Shown here: in pieces, positions 63,966 to 64,000 of the stretch
How the letters are laid out: every line of letters starts with the position of its first letter
Position numbering within the stretch: position 1 is the first letter of the stretch
Assembly (NCBI GenBank): GCA_019636215.1
Contig: JAHBXZ010000002.1
Location: 310,001-374,000, forward strand
Length of the DNA: 64,000 nt
Source of the DNA: Planctomycetota bacterium
Lineage (GTDB): Bacteria; Planctomycetota; UBA8742; UBA2392
Reading direction: 5' to 3'
Made by a program: the position numbers and the translations under genes
The notes under the pieces: generated by a model
The model's input: only the letters and a program-made list of their open reading frames with translations
What the model was told of the DNA's origin: nothing
The model's database searches: none

Positions 63966-64000
63966 GCAACACATGAGCCGGTACTCACGACAGGTGTTGT

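Overview
The window is GC-rich (roughly 60-65% by eye), densely coded bacterial chromosome with no phage, integrase, CRISPR, rRNA or tRNA that I could see. Many secreted proteins and lipoproteins, a FliA/WhiG-type sigma factor with no flagellar genes nearby, a PQQ-propeller-type protein, FecR, DUF58, DUF3160 and VWA/GATase-like proteins, and palindromic or AT-rich intergenic repeats suggest a Planctomycetota-like (PVC-type) lineage. No ribosomal marker is present, so this is an inference.

Layout. 1-3660 (minus): an exported HEAT-repeat protein followed by a PQQ-propeller-like protein that runs off the left edge. 3963-8093 (plus): four proteins of unknown function, including a LysM membrane protein, around a 1.2-kb non-coding block of hairpins and a 138-bp tandem repeat. 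8090-14018: TerC, a GT2 glycosyltransferase coupled to a DUF1858-like protein, RecG, MoaE and an M50 peptidase. A 200-bp MITE-like element with TA-flanked inverted ends follows at 14036-14239. 14293-18828: an exported protein with a C-terminal sorting-signal-like tail, two lipoproteins and an ArgG-family protein. 18850-27461 (minus): an AsmA-like giant, RsmD, RlmN and DUF58 in overlapping order, preceded by an outer-membrane-barrel-like protein and a FliA/WhiG sigma factor. 28772-33942 (minus): two exported paralogues and two lipoproteins. 34283-41249 (plus): RibH, NusB, FtsY, then a 1314-residue protein fusing sigma-like, HTH, anti-sigma-like, transmembrane, FecR and coiled-coil parts, and two small partners. 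41259-49224: a double-VWA membrane protein, SpoIID/LytB, an AMP-ligase-like protein with a Lys/Ala/Pro tail, and EtfBA. 49224-53301: AMMECR1, a 44-residue membrane peptide, and an ECF sigma factor coupled to a membrane DUF3160 protein. 53341-59851: family-4 UDG, a DHH phosphoesterase, FAH hydrolase, CoaB, asparaginase, threonine aldolase and a PhnD-like protein. 59991-63965: GroEL, GroES, a small protein, a response regulator, then a PII-like protein behind a sigma-54-type promoter, coupled to a PgsA-like enzyme.

The most unusual content is regulatory: the sigma/FecR/coiled-coil fusion at 36330-40274, the sigma-DUF3160 pair at 50039-53301, and a recurring TAnnnT box 6-8 bases before start codons lacking Shine-Dalgarno sites, which suggests leaderless transcription of recG, argG, rlmN, the UDG gene and others. 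Housekeeping calls are secure. Functions of the exported proteins are mostly unknown.
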